From contig NZ_JABJVY010000024.1 in assembly GCF_040750475.1 (NCBI RefSeq), positions 1 to 64,000 on the forward strand: 64,000 bases of DNA, in the 5' to 3' direction. Position numbers and translations under genes: made by a program. The notes under the pieces were generated by a model that ran no database searches, was not told the DNA's origin, and saw nothing but the letters and a program-made list of their open reading frames with translations. Shown here piece by piece: positions 25,462 to 33,701 of this stretch; position 1 is the first letter of the stretch; every line of letters begins with the position of its first letter. The DNA is from Amorphus sp040750475 (GTDB lineage: Bacteria > Pseudomonadota > Alphaproteobacteria > Rhizobiales > Amorphaceae).

Positions 25462-26412
25462 ATGAAAGCCATCGTCACATTGACCTTGAACCCGTCGGTC
25501 GATGGCGCCGCCGAGGCGGAGGTCGTACGTCCTATCCACAAGATCCGGACCTCGGACGAACGCTACGATCCGGGTGGCGGCGGCATCAACGTCGCGCGGG
25601 TCGTCCAGGAACTCGGCGGCCCGACGCTCGCCATCTATCTCGCAGGCGGCGCCACCGGCGGCGTTCTCGACGACCTGCTCGACGCCGCGGCCATCCCGCG
25701 GCGGCGCGTCCCGATCCAGGACCACACCCGCATCAGCCACGCAGTCTATGAGCGATCGAGCGGCCAGGAATACCGCTTCGTGCCCACTGGCCCCTTGGTC
25801 GGGGAATCGGAATGGCGAGTGTTCCTGGAATCGCTGGAGGATCTTGACTGCGACTACTTCGTCGCGAGCGGCAGCCTGCCGCGCGGCGTCCCCGATGATT
25901 TCTACGTCGCCGTGGCGGACCTCGCCCGCCGCAAGGGCGCCAAGCTTATGCTCGATACCTCGGGAAGCGCGCTTCGTGCCGGGCTCGCACGCGGCGTCCA
26001 TCTGGTGAAACCCAGTCTCGGTGAACTCGAGACCCTGGTCGATCGGAAGCTTCCCGACCAGGCGTCGCAGGAGCAAGCGGCGCGAGAGCTGATCGGCTCG
26101 GGCGTGGCCGAACTGGTCGCGCTGACCTTGGGCCGTGATGGTGCGCTGCTCGCGACCAGCCAAGGCATGCTGCGCCTGGCCGCGCCCGACGTAGTTGCAA
26201 AAAGTGCCGTCGGTGCCGGCGACAGCTTTACCGCGGCCATGACCTTAGGCTTGGCTCAAGGGCGCGATTCCGAAGACGCATTCGCCTATGGCATGGCCGC
26301 CGGCGCTGCCGCCGTCCTATCAGCCGGTACGGGATTGTGTCGGCGGGAGGACGTCGAACGACTCTATGAGGGAATGCGCAGCCAGGTGCGAGCGATTGCG
26401 ACAGAATCGTGA
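25462..26412 (+). CDS. pfkB: 6-phosphofructokinase II, PfkB-type sugar kinase
   Basis: A 316-residue ribokinase-fold protein. N-terminal TLTLNPSVDGAAEA and DPGGGGINVARV match Pfk-2 closely, and the catalytic GAGDSFTAAM lies near residue 250. It phosphorylates fructose 6-phosphate with ATP to the bisphosphate. I chose the ATG at 25462, since the upstream GTG at 25447 overlaps the ribosome site GTGAGGA. It is the only kinase of upper glycolysis in the window and fits with the glucan and GAPDH genes further on. 1-phosphofructokinase or tagatose kinase are less likely given the PGGGGINVAR motif. Confidence 0.88.
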   Translation: MKAIVTLTLNPSVDGAAEAEVVRPIHKIRTSDERYDPGGGGINVARVVQELGGPTLAIYLAGGATGGVLDDLLDAAAIPRRRVPIQDHTRISHAVYERSSGQEYRFVPTGPLVGESEWRVFLESLEDLDCDYFVASGSLPRGVPDDFYVAVADLARRKGAKLMLDTSGSALRAGLARGVHLVKPSLGELETLVDRKLPDQASQEQAARELIGSGVAELVALTLGRDGALLATSQGMLRLAAPDVVAKSAVGAGDSFTAAMTLGLAQGRDSEDAFAYGMAAGAAAVLSAGTGLCRREDVERLYEGMRSQVRAIATES

Positions 26413-26558
26413 CGAACCTGCAAGAAAGCCCGACCGTGTTGTAGAGGTCTTCAAAGGTCTCAGGAAGCCCGTCTCGCACCGCCGTTTGATCTCGATCAAT
26501 AACGAAGCTATCTTTGTGGCATAAGCTTGCCGAAGATGGATGGTCTGTGCGAAGTTCG
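26413..26558. promoter_or_regulatory. Leader region of the exported-protein and sigma factor unit
   Basis: About 146 bases between pfkB and the small exported protein. It includes an AT-richer stretch near 26495-26520, but no TGTAA-16-CGTC site of the type found elsewhere in the island. Expression of the first sigma factor may therefore depend on a housekeeping promoter here. Confidence 0.3.
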
Positions 26559-26933
26559 ATGTACCACTACAATCGAGAGCGATTCAGAAGGAGCGCGCCC
26601 CGAGCTTGGGTGATGTTCCTCCTGTCCCTGCTGATTATAGCCGGTCTGAGTTTCCACATGGCCCACGCCGATCCTTCGGCCGCCGGGACGGAGACGGCCG
26701 TAGCGAGCGGTGTGTTACTCGTCTCCGATCCGCCCAGTGACGCAACGCTCGGCACATCGCCTACGGTATCCCACTGCCACTCGCCGGCGTCCTGCGCTTT
26801 TCTCCCGGTGGGCTCTTCTACCGTCTTCCACGCACCGCAATCCGGCGGTTGGATTCCCCAACCGCCGCGTTACCAGCGATCCACGATCAGCGATCGTCAA
26901 TTCCGCCCGCCCCGTCTCCCTGTGCACGTCTGA
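26559..26933 (+). CDS. Small exported or membrane-anchored protein with His-Cys motif
   Basis: A 124-residue protein with a basic N terminus, one hydrophobic segment (VMFLLSLLIIAGLSF) ending in AHAD like a signal peptide, and a mature part with HCHSPASCAFLP. That His-Cys pattern could bind a metal ion. The remainder is Pro- and Ser-rich. The frame is open to 26514, but the ATG at 26559 gives a better signal peptide. It is directly upstream of the first ECF sigma gene and may belong to its sensing unit. Family not recognised. Confidence 0.55.
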   Translation: MYHYNRERFRRSAPRAWVMFLLSLLIIAGLSFHMAHADPSAAGTETAVASGVLLVSDPPSDATLGTSPTVSHCHSPASCAFLPVGSSTVFHAPQSGGWIPQPPRYQRSTISDRQFRPPRLPVHV

Positions 26934-27011
26934 CCGACGCGCCCGCGGGCTTCGATACTCCCTGCGCGTCGCGATACCGCTCGACCATCCTCTGCGCATG
27001 GAGTCATCACA

Positions 27012-27671
27012 ATGACAGCCCTTTCACGCCCTGATCCTGTCCCATCCCAAAGCGTCGCTCCCGACGCTGCTACCCTTCAGCGTCTGACGGAGTGCCGATC
27101 GGAATTCGTGCGCTTTTTCCGACGGCGCCTGAGCCGTCAGGAGGATGCCGAAGATGCCTTCCAGGACTTCTGCCTCAAAGTGGTGCGAGCCACGGAGAAG
27201 CCTAAGACCACCGGCAAGATCGACGCTTGGCTCAGTCGGGTCTTGCGCAACACGCTGACCGATTATTATCGGCGCCGGGCGGCGCGGCAGCGGGCCGAGG
27301 CCGCATACGAAGCGGAGGCTCCAGAACCGGTGGTTCAACCGGGAACGGTCCAGCTTGAAAATCCATGCAGCTGCGTCCGGAACATCGTTCCAACACTCCG
27401 GCCAGACTATGCCGAGATCATTCGCCGGGCCGATCTCGAGGAGGAGTCGCGCGAGCGGATCGCGGTCGACCTCGGTCTCACCACCAACAATATCGGTGTC
27501 CGGCTGCATCGGGCGCGCCGGGCCCTGAAGGAGAAGATCGAGGAGCGCTGTGGGGCGTGCTGTGTTGGCGGATTCGGGAACTGCGATTGCGCGCCGGAGT
27601 CCCACGGGCGCCATCGGGGCGGACGAGATGCACCAGCGTGTAATGCCGCCATCACCGAAGCGTCTCTTTGA
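27012..27671 (+). CDS. ECF sigma factor 1 with cysteine-rich tail, CorE/ECF44-like
   Basis: A 219-residue ECF sigma factor. Region 2 is at about residues 28-90 (EDAEDAFQDFCLKVVRA, WLSRVLRNTLTDYYRR) and region 4 at about 125-175 (TLRPDYAEIIRRADLEEES, NNIGVRLHRARRALKEKI). The linker holds NPCSCV, a CxC, and the tail CGACCVGGFGNCDC. A linker CxC plus a cysteine-rich C terminus is the signature of CorE-type factors, which bind copper, cadmium or zinc directly and need no anti-sigma factor. None is seen next door. The last 30 residues overlap a TGTAAT-16-CGTC promoter, so the tail may have been extended. A paralogue lies at 34969. Confidence 0.88.
   Translation: MTALSRPDPVPSQSVAPDAATLQRLTECRSEFVRFFRRRLSRQEDAEDAFQDFCLKVVRATEKPKTTGKIDAWLSRVLRNTLTDYYRRRAARQRAEAAYEAEAPEPVVQPGTVQLENPCSCVRNIVPTLRPDYAEIIRRADLEEESRERIAVDLGLTTNNIGVRLHRARRALKEKIEERCGACCVGGFGNCDCAPESHGRHRGGRDAPACNAAITEASL
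27639..27664 (+). promoter_or_regulatory. ECF-type promoter, TGTAAT-16-CGTC
   Basis: TGTAAT at 27639-27644 and CGTC at 27661-27664 with a 16-bp spacer, followed by TCTTTG. It sits inside the 3' end of the first sigma gene and reads towards the polyphosphate kinase remnant and the EamA transporter gene. The same arrangement is found at the end of the second sigma gene. Confidence 0.7.
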
Positions 27672-27810
27672 TTGATATCTGGCGCGGGCCGCTTCCATCA
27701 GGCGGGAGGTTCCGCGCTGCGTTGCCCGGCCCATCAGTAATTCGCATGGCCAAGAAAACTTCAAGAGCGCGTCGCCGGATGCACCATCGGCTGCCGACAA
27801 CCAGACCGTG

Positions 27811-28020
27811 GAGGGCGACTACCGAGCCGTTCTCCACAGTCTGTAGTTCGAACGTTCGAACTGGCAAAGCTCGGAAGCACTTCATCCGCTGCGCGACAAG
27901 GTCCTCGTCCTGATCGAAGGTCATGACGCCGCGGGAAAAGATGGTGTGATCAACCGCATCGTCCGTCACCTGAGTGTCCGCGGGAGACGCGTGTTGTCGC
28001 CTTGGTCCTGCGGAAAGGAG
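27811..28020 (+). pseudogene. Polyphosphate kinase 2 (PPK2) remnant
   Basis: The frame reads EGDYRAVLHSL, then an in-frame TAG at 27844-27846, then LRDKVLVLIEGHDAAGKDG (the PPK2 Walker A region) and INRIVRHLSVRGRRVLSP. After about 28020 the similarity is lost; an intact PPK2 has some 250-300 residues. PPK2 uses polyphosphate to make nucleoside triphosphates, which would suit an energy-stress island. The gene is broken by a stop and a large deletion. Confidence 0.7.
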
Positions 28021-28253
28021 CGTCGCCGCGCCGCATTCAATACAAGTTGGGCGCCCCGTCAGCGAGCAGCGGTGGTCAATGCAAATCGCACGAAGGCCAG
28101 AGATCAGACGGGCGTCGACGAGCGCTGCGGAGTATTCGGAACCGTCGTGCTTGTCGCCTATCCGCGAAGTTCCGGTCACGGAATCATGATCGCCGCGGAT
28201 TGTATCGCCGAACAGTTTCTTGGCGGACGGCCAGAAAAGGAGATCCTTCAGAG
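28021..28253. other. Remnant DNA between ppk2 and the EamA gene
   Basis: About 230 bases with an open frame continuing into the transporter gene but no recognised protein. A segment reading GHGIMIAADCIAEQFLGG could be the end of an unknown lost gene. The ribosome site AAGGAGATC for the transporter lies at 28237-28245. Confidence 0.35.
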
Positions 28254-29150
28254 ATGACTGCCGTAACGATCGCGCAGATCATTCTGGTCATGCTGCTTTG
28301 GGCTGCCTGCTTCCCCCTGATCACCGCCGGTCTGGACCTCGCTCCGCACCTGACCTTCGCTGCGATGCGCGCGCTCCTGGCAGGCCTTACGCTGACTATG
28401 CTCGCCCTCGCGCTGCATCGGCCGCTGCCCAAGGGTTTGCCGCACTGGGCGATGTTGGCCATCGTAGGCTTGGGAGCGACGAGCCTGGGCTTCCTGGGGA
28501 TGTTTCATGCTGCGGAGTTCGTCTCGCCCGGCATCGCCACGGTGATCGCCAACACCCAGCCATTGCTGGCGGCGATGCTGGCAGGCCTGATCCTCGATGA
28601 ACGACTCACGGCACGGGGGATCACGGGGCTGGTCCTGGGCTTCATCGGCATTCTCAGCATCGCCGCGCCCCAATTTGTAGCCCCGGGGCAGCAGAGCTAC
28701 ATTTTCGGCGTTGCCTATATCATCCTTGCCGCGTTGGGCGTCACCGTCAGCAACGTCGTGATCAAGCGCATCGCGGGCAAGGTCGATCCCCTCATGGCCA
28801 TGGGACTGCAGATGCTGATCGGCAGTATCCCCCTCGTTCTTATCGCCTGGGCCACGGAGGAGCCGGCAACGGTCAGATGGTCGTTTACGTTCGTCGGCAT
28901 CCTCCTCGCGCTCAGCCTGCTCGGCACGGCGCTCGTCTACTGGCTGTGGTTCTCGGTGCTCGAGAAGGCGCCGCTCAACAGGGCCAATGCCTTCAGCTTT
29001 CTAATCCCGATTTTTGGTCTGACGATCGGCACTCTGTTCTTTGACGAAACCTTGGAGTGGCCGCAACTCGCCGGTATTGTCTTCGTCATCCTCGCGGTCG
29101 GTCTGGTCTCGCGCCACGGAACGAGATCAGCCGAAAAAGTCGCTGTGTAG
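28254..29150 (+). CDS. EamA/DMT-superfamily transporter 1
   Basis: A 298-residue inner-membrane protein with about ten hydrophobic segments in two EamA repeats (about residues 8-135 and 150-290). Conserved pieces include FAAMRALLAGL, SPGIATVIANTQPLLAA and NRANAFSFLIPIFGL. The start at 28254 has AAGGAGATC upstream; the longer frame to 28002 crosses ppk2 debris. Such transporters export amino acids, metabolites or drugs; the substrate is unknown. It may be read from the ECF promoter at 27639. A second member lies at 33702. Confidence 0.85.
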   Translation: MTAVTIAQIILVMLLWAACFPLITAGLDLAPHLTFAAMRALLAGLTLTMLALALHRPLPKGLPHWAMLAIVGLGATSLGFLGMFHAAEFVSPGIATVIANTQPLLAAMLAGLILDERLTARGITGLVLGFIGILSIAAPQFVAPGQQSYIFGVAYIILAALGVTVSNVVIKRIAGKVDPLMAMGLQMLIGSIPLVLIAWATEEPATVRWSFTFVGILLALSLLGTALVYWLWFSVLEKAPLNRANAFSFLIPIFGLTIGTLFFDETLEWPQLAGIVFVILAVGLVSRHGTRSAEKVAV

Positions 29151-29269
29151 GCCGCGGCCGAAAATTCCCAAAGGTCCAGTCACTCCGGACCCGTCTCATA
29201 CTCGTCCGCGTTGATGTCGACGAAGAAGAAGCAAGCTTTCCAGAGCGACCGGACGGACCTACACCGGGC

Positions 29270-29497
29270 TCAGCTGGATCGCTTCTTGGCCCCGCCGCCT
29301 CCTCCAGATGCGGATTCAGCCGCGTCTATCGACTCGGTCTGCATAGACGCCGGCTGGTCCCCTACGGGCGATTGCTCGGCTTCGATCTCCGCCTGCGCGC
29401 AGAGCCAGTGATCGAGGTGTTTGCCTTCGGGCCGGTTCTCCCGTTCCCAGATGGCATAGGCGCGCTCCCGGACTTTCGCATTCAGATCGTCACTCAT
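29270..29497 (-). CDS. DUF2934 family protein
   Basis: A 75-residue protein with the DUF2934 core VRERAYAIWERENRPEGKHLDHWLCAQAEIE, then an acidic and Gly-rich tail ending in basic residues. The ATG at 29497 follows AAAAGGAGACAC. It lies 32 bases after glgA on the same strand, so it is the second gene of the glgA unit. DUF2934 proteins are often next to glycogen and trehalose genes in rhizobia; the role is unknown. Confidence 0.85.
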   Translation of the reverse strand: MSDDLNAKVRERAYAIWERENRPEGKHLDHWLCAQAEIEAEQSPVGDQPASMQTESIDAAESASGGGGGAKKRSS

Positions 29498-29529
29498 GAT
29501 GTGTCTCCTTTTATGAGTGGGTACCAACT

Positions 29530-31083
29530 TCAGCCCTTCGCTGTGCGTGCTCGCATCGGCGGGGGAGATGGCAGGAAGCTCCGGTCGGACCACAGGCCAC
29601 GCCCGGGCCCGGGCTCGGCGAAGTCTTGCTCTGCGCGAGATTCGGTGAGCGTCCGATAGAGATCAAGATATTCTTCGGCCGGTCCTCGCCAGCCGAAATC
29701 CTGCCGCATCGCGTGACGCTGCATCCGGCGCCACGCCACCGGCTGCCCGAACGTGTCGAGGGCGCGTCTCAGGCAGCCGAGCAGGTCTTCAAGGGTGTCA
29801 CCCGAAAACGCGAACCCCGTCGCTTCCCCATCGACATTCGACGTGGAACCGTCGACAACGCTATCGGCCAGCCCGCCGACCTTCCGCACGAGGGGCAGGG
29901 TGCCGTAGCGCAGAGCATAGATTGGCACCAGGCCGAAGGGCTCGAAACGCGACGGATGGAGCAGAACATCAGCGCCCGCCAGAAGACGGCGCGCGGATCG
30001 CTCTTCGTAGCCTACCTGCACGGAAACGCGCCCCGGATACTGCTCTGCCAATGCCTTGAATCGCTCTTCCAGGGCGCGGTCGCCTTGTCCATGCAGGGCA
30101 AACTGGGCACCCGCCGCGATGAGCCAGGGCACAGCCTCTGCGACAGTGTCGGCCATCTTCTGCTCGGTCAGGCGGCTGAGGAAGGCGAAGAGAGGCGTTT
30201 CCGGCTCCACGTCCAGACCGAGTTCGCATTGCAAGACGGCCTTGCAATCTCGCTTGCGACCGATTTCGGCCAGACTGTACCGACGCGGCAGGCTTGAGTC
30301 CTCCGCTGGATCCCAGAGACCGTAGTCGGCGCCGTTGGGTATTCCCAGGAGATGCCGCGAGCGCTGGCGGAGCAGTCCGTCCAGACCGCAGCCGAACTCC
30401 GGCGTTTGTATTTCACGTGCGTACGTCCGACTGACCGTGGTCAGGCGATCGGCATAGCGAAGCCCCGCCTTCAAGAAGGAGATCCGACCATAGAACTCGA
30501 CTCCTTCAGGCGAGAAGGTGTCGCCGGGGAGGCCCAGAAGCGGCAATGCATCGGCAGCGAAGAGGCCCTGGAAGGCCAGGTTGTGGATCGTGAAGACGAC
30601 GGGCGGACGCGATCTTGCGGAGTCAGCCAAGAGCAGCGGCACCAGTCCGGTATGCCAGTCATTCGTGTGGATCAGTTCCGGCCGCCAACCGAGTCCCGCT
30701 GCGTTGCACGCGACGCGCACAGCCGCATGGCACAGCGCGGCGAATCGGAGACCGTTGTCCGGCCAGTCGCGGCCATCCAAATCCTGATAGGGGCCGGCAT
30801 TCCTACGATAGAGCCTGGGACAGTCGAGCAGCCAAAGCGGCATGCCGGAATCCGGAGATCGCGCAGGCAAAAGACGGGCGCGATCCTCGCCCGGCAGGTC
30901 GCCGAGCGGTATCGCCGGCCCGACATGGTCGACCCGGTCCAACGCGTCAGGGTAGCCGGGCATCATCACGCGAATGTCGATTCCGCGCTCGGCCAAGGCG
31001 GCCGGGAGGGCGGCCGAAACGTCGGCCAGCCCGCCCGTCTTTATCAGGGGATGACATTCGGAGGTGACGAACAAGATACGCAT
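29530..31083 (-). CDS. glgA: Glycogen synthase
   Basis: A 517-residue GT5 glycosyltransferase that extends glycogen from ADP-glucose. The N-terminal MRILFVTSECHPLIKTGGLADV includes the ADP-glucose-binding KTGGLADV; TIHNLAFQG and the C-terminal FEPFGLVPIYALRYG region are also typical. The ATG at 31083 was chosen over 31137 because similarity begins exactly there. It reads from an ECF-type minus-strand promoter at 31214-31239 and is followed by DUF2934. No glgC or glgB is in the window, so ADP-glucose must come from elsewhere in the genome. Confidence 0.93.
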   Translation of the reverse strand: MRILFVTSECHPLIKTGGLADVSAALPAALAERGIDIRVMMPGYPDALDRVDHVGPAIPLGDLPGEDRARLLPARSPDSGMPLWLLDCPRLYRRNAGPYQDLDGRDWPDNGLRFAALCHAAVRVACNAAGLGWRPELIHTNDWHTGLVPLLLADSARSRPPVVFTIHNLAFQGLFAADALPLLGLPGDTFSPEGVEFYGRISFLKAGLRYADRLTTVSRTYAREIQTPEFGCGLDGLLRQRSRHLLGIPNGADYGLWDPAEDSSLPRRYSLAEIGRKRDCKAVLQCELGLDVEPETPLFAFLSRLTEQKMADTVAEAVPWLIAAGAQFALHGQGDRALEERFKALAEQYPGRVSVQVGYEERSARRLLAGADVLLHPSRFEPFGLVPIYALRYGTLPLVRKVGGLADSVVDGSTSNVDGEATGFAFSGDTLEDLLGCLRRALDTFGQPVAWRRMQRHAMRQDFGWRGPAEEYLDLYRTLTESRAEQDFAEPGPGRGLWSDRSFLPSPPPMRARTAKG

Positions 31084-31213
31084 GAGAAACCCCATCGGCC
31101 CTTCTGGAGACACTCCGGCGGCGGCCCGCAGGGGCACCCGAGGCCTACCGTTTGAACCATTGGTGCTGCCTATCGGTCGAGCGACCTGAGCGGACAGCGT
31201 GTCACCAACTAGA

Positions 31214-31239
31214 GACGTTCGAACTGGGCGCGCCTTACA
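31214..31239 (-). promoter_or_regulatory. ECF-type promoter for glgA, TGTAAG-16-CGTC
   Basis: On the minus strand TGTAAG (31239-31234) and CGTC (31217-31214) are separated by 16 bp and followed by TCTAG. The -10 lies about 130 bases before the glgA start. It is divergent from the plus-strand site at 31313. Confidence 0.75.
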
Positions 31240-31312
31240 CCTCCTACTCCGACATTGTTGCGGCCACAGAGGCCCAGTCTCGAAGCTCGCCGTTGGTACT
31301 CAGCGCCACCGG

Positions 31313-31338
31313 TGTAACGAGGCGGCGGGACGGGCGTC
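31313..31338 (+). promoter_or_regulatory. ECF-type promoter for the Met-rich gene, TGTAAC-16-CGTC
   Basis: TGTAAC at 31313-31318 and CGTC at 31335-31338 with a 16-bp spacer; the flanks CCACCGG upstream and TGAAGGAT downstream are shared with the site before the second sigma gene (34923-34948). Confidence 0.8.
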
Positions 31339-31419
31339 TGAAGGATTCGATGCAGAGCCGGGCGCGTAGAGGCATCCCCCGGCGCAGCGTCTTCCGACCA
31401 GACCAAAAGGAGAGCGATC

Positions 31420-31935
31420 ATGACCCTACACTCCACTTCGACCCATTCGAATGGCTTGCGTTTGCCGGGCCTGAAAGCCCTGGCCGTGGCCGTTGGTGTC
31501 ACCGCCCTCGCCGCAACCGGCGCATGGGCAGCCCAGCACGAGACAAAGCCGCAGCAGGGCCAGACACAGCAGATGCCGGGGCCTGCCTTCGAGCGCATGC
31601 AGGAATTGATGCAGCAGGCCCGTGAGACGAAGGACCCCGCCGAGCGCCGCCAGCTCATGCGTGAGCACATCGAGATGATGGGCGAGCAGATGCAGGCGAT
31701 GCGCGGCATGATGGGCGACATGCCCATGCAGGGCCAGATGGGCGGTGGCCGGATGTCAAGCGGTCAGTCTATGGGCATGTCGGGAGACCAGTCCGGACAG
31801 ATGCAGGAGATGATGGGTGCGGCGGCGCCTGAGATGATGACCCGTATGCGCGAGCATTTGGGCATGATGCAGCAGATGATGGAGCAGATGCTCGAACAGC
31901 AGAAGATGATGATGGAGATGAACGAGCAACAATAA
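31420..31935 (+). CDS. Met-rich exported protein, probable periplasmic metal binder
   Basis: A 171-residue protein with a long signal peptide (hydrophobic LAVAVGVTALAATGAWA, likely cut before AQHETK). The mature part is helical and extremely rich in Met and Gln: MQAMRGMMGDMP, MMQQMMEQMLEQQKMMM. Methionine clusters of this kind bind Cu(I) or Ag(I) in periplasmic proteins. The AAAGGAGAGC ribosome site and the ECF promoter 80 bases upstream suggest strong induction. No named family was recognised. I infer that it buffers copper in the periplasm next to the metal ATPase genes. Confidence 0.7.
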   Translation: MTLHSTSTHSNGLRLPGLKALAVAVGVTALAATGAWAAQHETKPQQGQTQQMPGPAFERMQELMQQARETKDPAERRQLMREHIEMMGEQMQAMRGMMGDMPMQGQMGGGRMSSGQSMGMSGDQSGQMQEMMGAAAPEMMTRMREHLGMMQQMMEQMLEQQKMMMEMNEQQ

Positions 31936-32024
31936 CGCTTGGAAAGCGGCGGTCGCATCAGACATGTGGTTGCCGCTCCCAAGTAGAATATGGAGCATCT
32001 TGCACATAGAAGGGCGGACGACCG

Positions 32025-32414
32025 ATGACATATTATTTCGCAAAGACCCTGTCAGGGAAGGGCTTCGATCAGGTGGTCGCCCAGGTAACCGACGCTCTGA
32101 AGGACGAGGGCTTTGGTATCCTGACGGAGATCGACGTTCGGACTACGATAAAGAAGAAGCTCGACAAGGATTTCCGCGACTACCGCATTCTGGGGGCCTG
32201 CAATCCATCACTGGCGCATCAGGCACTCCAGGCGGAGGACAAGATCGGCACCATGCTGCCCTGCAACGTCATCGTCCAGGCGACCGAGGACGGTGGTGTC
32301 GAGGTAGCCGCGGTCGACCCGGCGGCGTCTATGCAGGCCGTCGACAATCCTGAGTTGGCCCGCATCGCCGAAGCCGTCCGCGACAAGCTCAAGCTGGTCA
32401 TCGAGAGACTCTGA
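32025..32414 (+). CDS. DUF302 domain protein
   Basis: A 129-residue protein of the DUF302 family: FDQVVAQVTDALKDEGFGILTEID at the start, then YRILGACNPSLAHQALQAED and LPCNVIVQ with the typical conserved Cys residues. It has no signal peptide here, so it is cytoplasmic. DUF302 proteins are often linked to metal or sulfur stress loci. Function unknown. Confidence 0.88.
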   Translation: MTYYFAKTLSGKGFDQVVAQVTDALKDEGFGILTEIDVRTTIKKKLDKDFRDYRILGACNPSLAHQALQAEDKIGTMLPCNVIVQATEDGGVEVAAVDPAASMQAVDNPELARIAEAVRDKLKLVIERL

Positions 32415-32740
32415 CGTCGCGAGTGGCCGCCAAGAAGCCAAGGTGATTCCATGAGCGTGGTCCAGTTCGACGCTGGCGATGACGGGCGCTTCAGCCAGAC
32501 GATGGCCCGGGGCTCGAAAGTCCAGCGGTGCCCAGCCTGTACGGTGGGCGGTGTATTCGGGAGGAGATGGACCGGGACCAGACGGGAGGGAGCGGCATCT
32601 CCATCTTTTCGGTTGCGACATCCGCCACGGATGGACACCGCCGGCCGCATCACCCGGCCCAGGGAGTTCGGAGTCGAAGACGTCAGGGTCGAGTCCGTTC
32701 GATGGAAACGGCTCCCTGACCGAAGTCACCAAGGTCCCGT
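32415..32740. other. 326-base stretch without a supported gene
   Basis: An open frame at 32451 would encode about 97 residues with a single CPAC pair, but the ribosome site is weak and the sequence is not family-like. No ECF-type promoter was found. It may be the remains of a lost gene between DUF302 and the membrane protein. Confidence 0.35.
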
Positions 32741-33544
32741 GTGAGCGAGACGCAGGCCGCTAGATCCAGTCTGTCCTGGACACGCATCATCGCCGGGCTG
32801 GCGGTGTTCGCCATCTTTCTAGTCACGTCTCTCTTATTGTGGCGAACCGGCATGCTGGACCGCCTGCTCGATGGCGAGGCGCTCGAGCAGGCGGTGATGC
32901 GGCTCGGCCCCCTGGGCCCGCTTCTGATCATCGGCCTGATGACCGTGGCCATCGTCATGAGCCCGATCCCGAGCGCCCCGATCGCACTTGCTTCCGGCGC
33001 GGCCTACGGGCATTTCTGGGGCGCGCTCTATGTCGCCATAGGTTCCGAAACGGGCGCCCTGGTCGCCTTCGGCATTTCCCGCCTCATCGGGTATGACGCG
33101 CTCAGGGCATGGCTCGGCGCACGCCTGCCCACAGGCGCGCTGCACCGCTTCGTAGGGTCGCAAACTGCCTTGATGGCCGTCGTATTCGCGACGCGGCTGA
33201 TGCCGTTCCTGTCCTTCGACATCATCAGCTACGCCGCCGGTCTGACGCCGCTCAGAACCTGGCGCTTCGCCGTCGCAACCTTCCTCGGCATTATTCCAGC
33301 GAGCTTTCTGCTCGCGCATTTCGGCGACGAGCTCGCTTCCGGCGACTTGTGGCGCGCCGGCGTCACCGTCTTGGTGCTCGGGTTCATCACGCTGCTGCCC
33401 GTCGGGTGGAAAGTTATCCCGGCGCGCTACCGATCGGCCTTGAAGCGCTTGTTGAGCGCCGGACAGCCGTCAGACGTTACGGCGCGGGAGACCGCCAGCC
33501 GTGCTCGGTCACAGGAAAGCTCGCGGAAAGGAGAGACACGATGA
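32741..33544 (+). CDS. TVP38/TMEM64 (VTT-domain) membrane protein
   Basis: A 267-residue inner-membrane protein with an N-terminal transmembrane segment and the VTT/SNARE-associated domain at about residues 60-200: PIPSAPIALASGAAYGHFWG, FATRLMPFLSFDIISYAAG and FLGIIPASFLLAHFG. The start is a GTG at 32741. These proteins are DedA relatives, thought to act in lipid or ion movement. The C terminus is basic and soluble. Confidence 0.85.
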   Translation: MSETQAARSSLSWTRIIAGLAVFAIFLVTSLLLWRTGMLDRLLDGEALEQAVMRLGPLGPLLIIGLMTVAIVMSPIPSAPIALASGAAYGHFWGALYVAIGSETGALVAFGISRLIGYDALRAWLGARLPTGALHRFVGSQTALMAVVFATRLMPFLSFDIISYAAGLTPLRTWRFAVATFLGIIPASFLLAHFGDELASGDLWRAGVTVLVLGFITLLPVGWKVIPARYRSALKRLLSAGQPSDVTARETASRARSQESSRKGETR

Positions 33545-33570
33545 TGGAAGTATATGAGGGAATGTAAGGC

Positions 33571-33624
33571 ATGGGCACCATGGGTCTACTCTGGATTCTG
33601 ATCCCGTTGTTCGTGGTCTTATAA
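33571..33624 (+). CDS. Possible 17-residue hydrophobic peptide
   Basis: ATG to TAA gives MGTMGLLWILIPLFVVL, one short hydrophobic helix. A GAGGGAATG upstream could serve as ribosome site, and the unit lies between two membrane protein genes. It may be a real small membrane peptide or the start of a degraded longer one; no homologue is known to me. Confidence 0.25.
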   Translation: MGTMGLLWILIPLFVVL

Positions 33625-33701
33625 TATTCATGTCGCAATGCAAAAATCTTCCGCCGCTGAATTGGCTACCAAGATGATCGGAGAGCAAGGGAGATCAGTG
33701 A

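Noticed and set aside
32451..32744. A 97-codon plus-strand frame with a CPAC pair
   Set aside because: Weak start context, no membrane or domain signal and Arg/Gly-rich composition as in shadow frames.
33577..33602. TGTAAG at about 33564 before the second EamA gene as a regulon promoter
   Set aside because: The -10 position reads TCTA rather than CGTC at a 16-bp spacing, so it was not counted.
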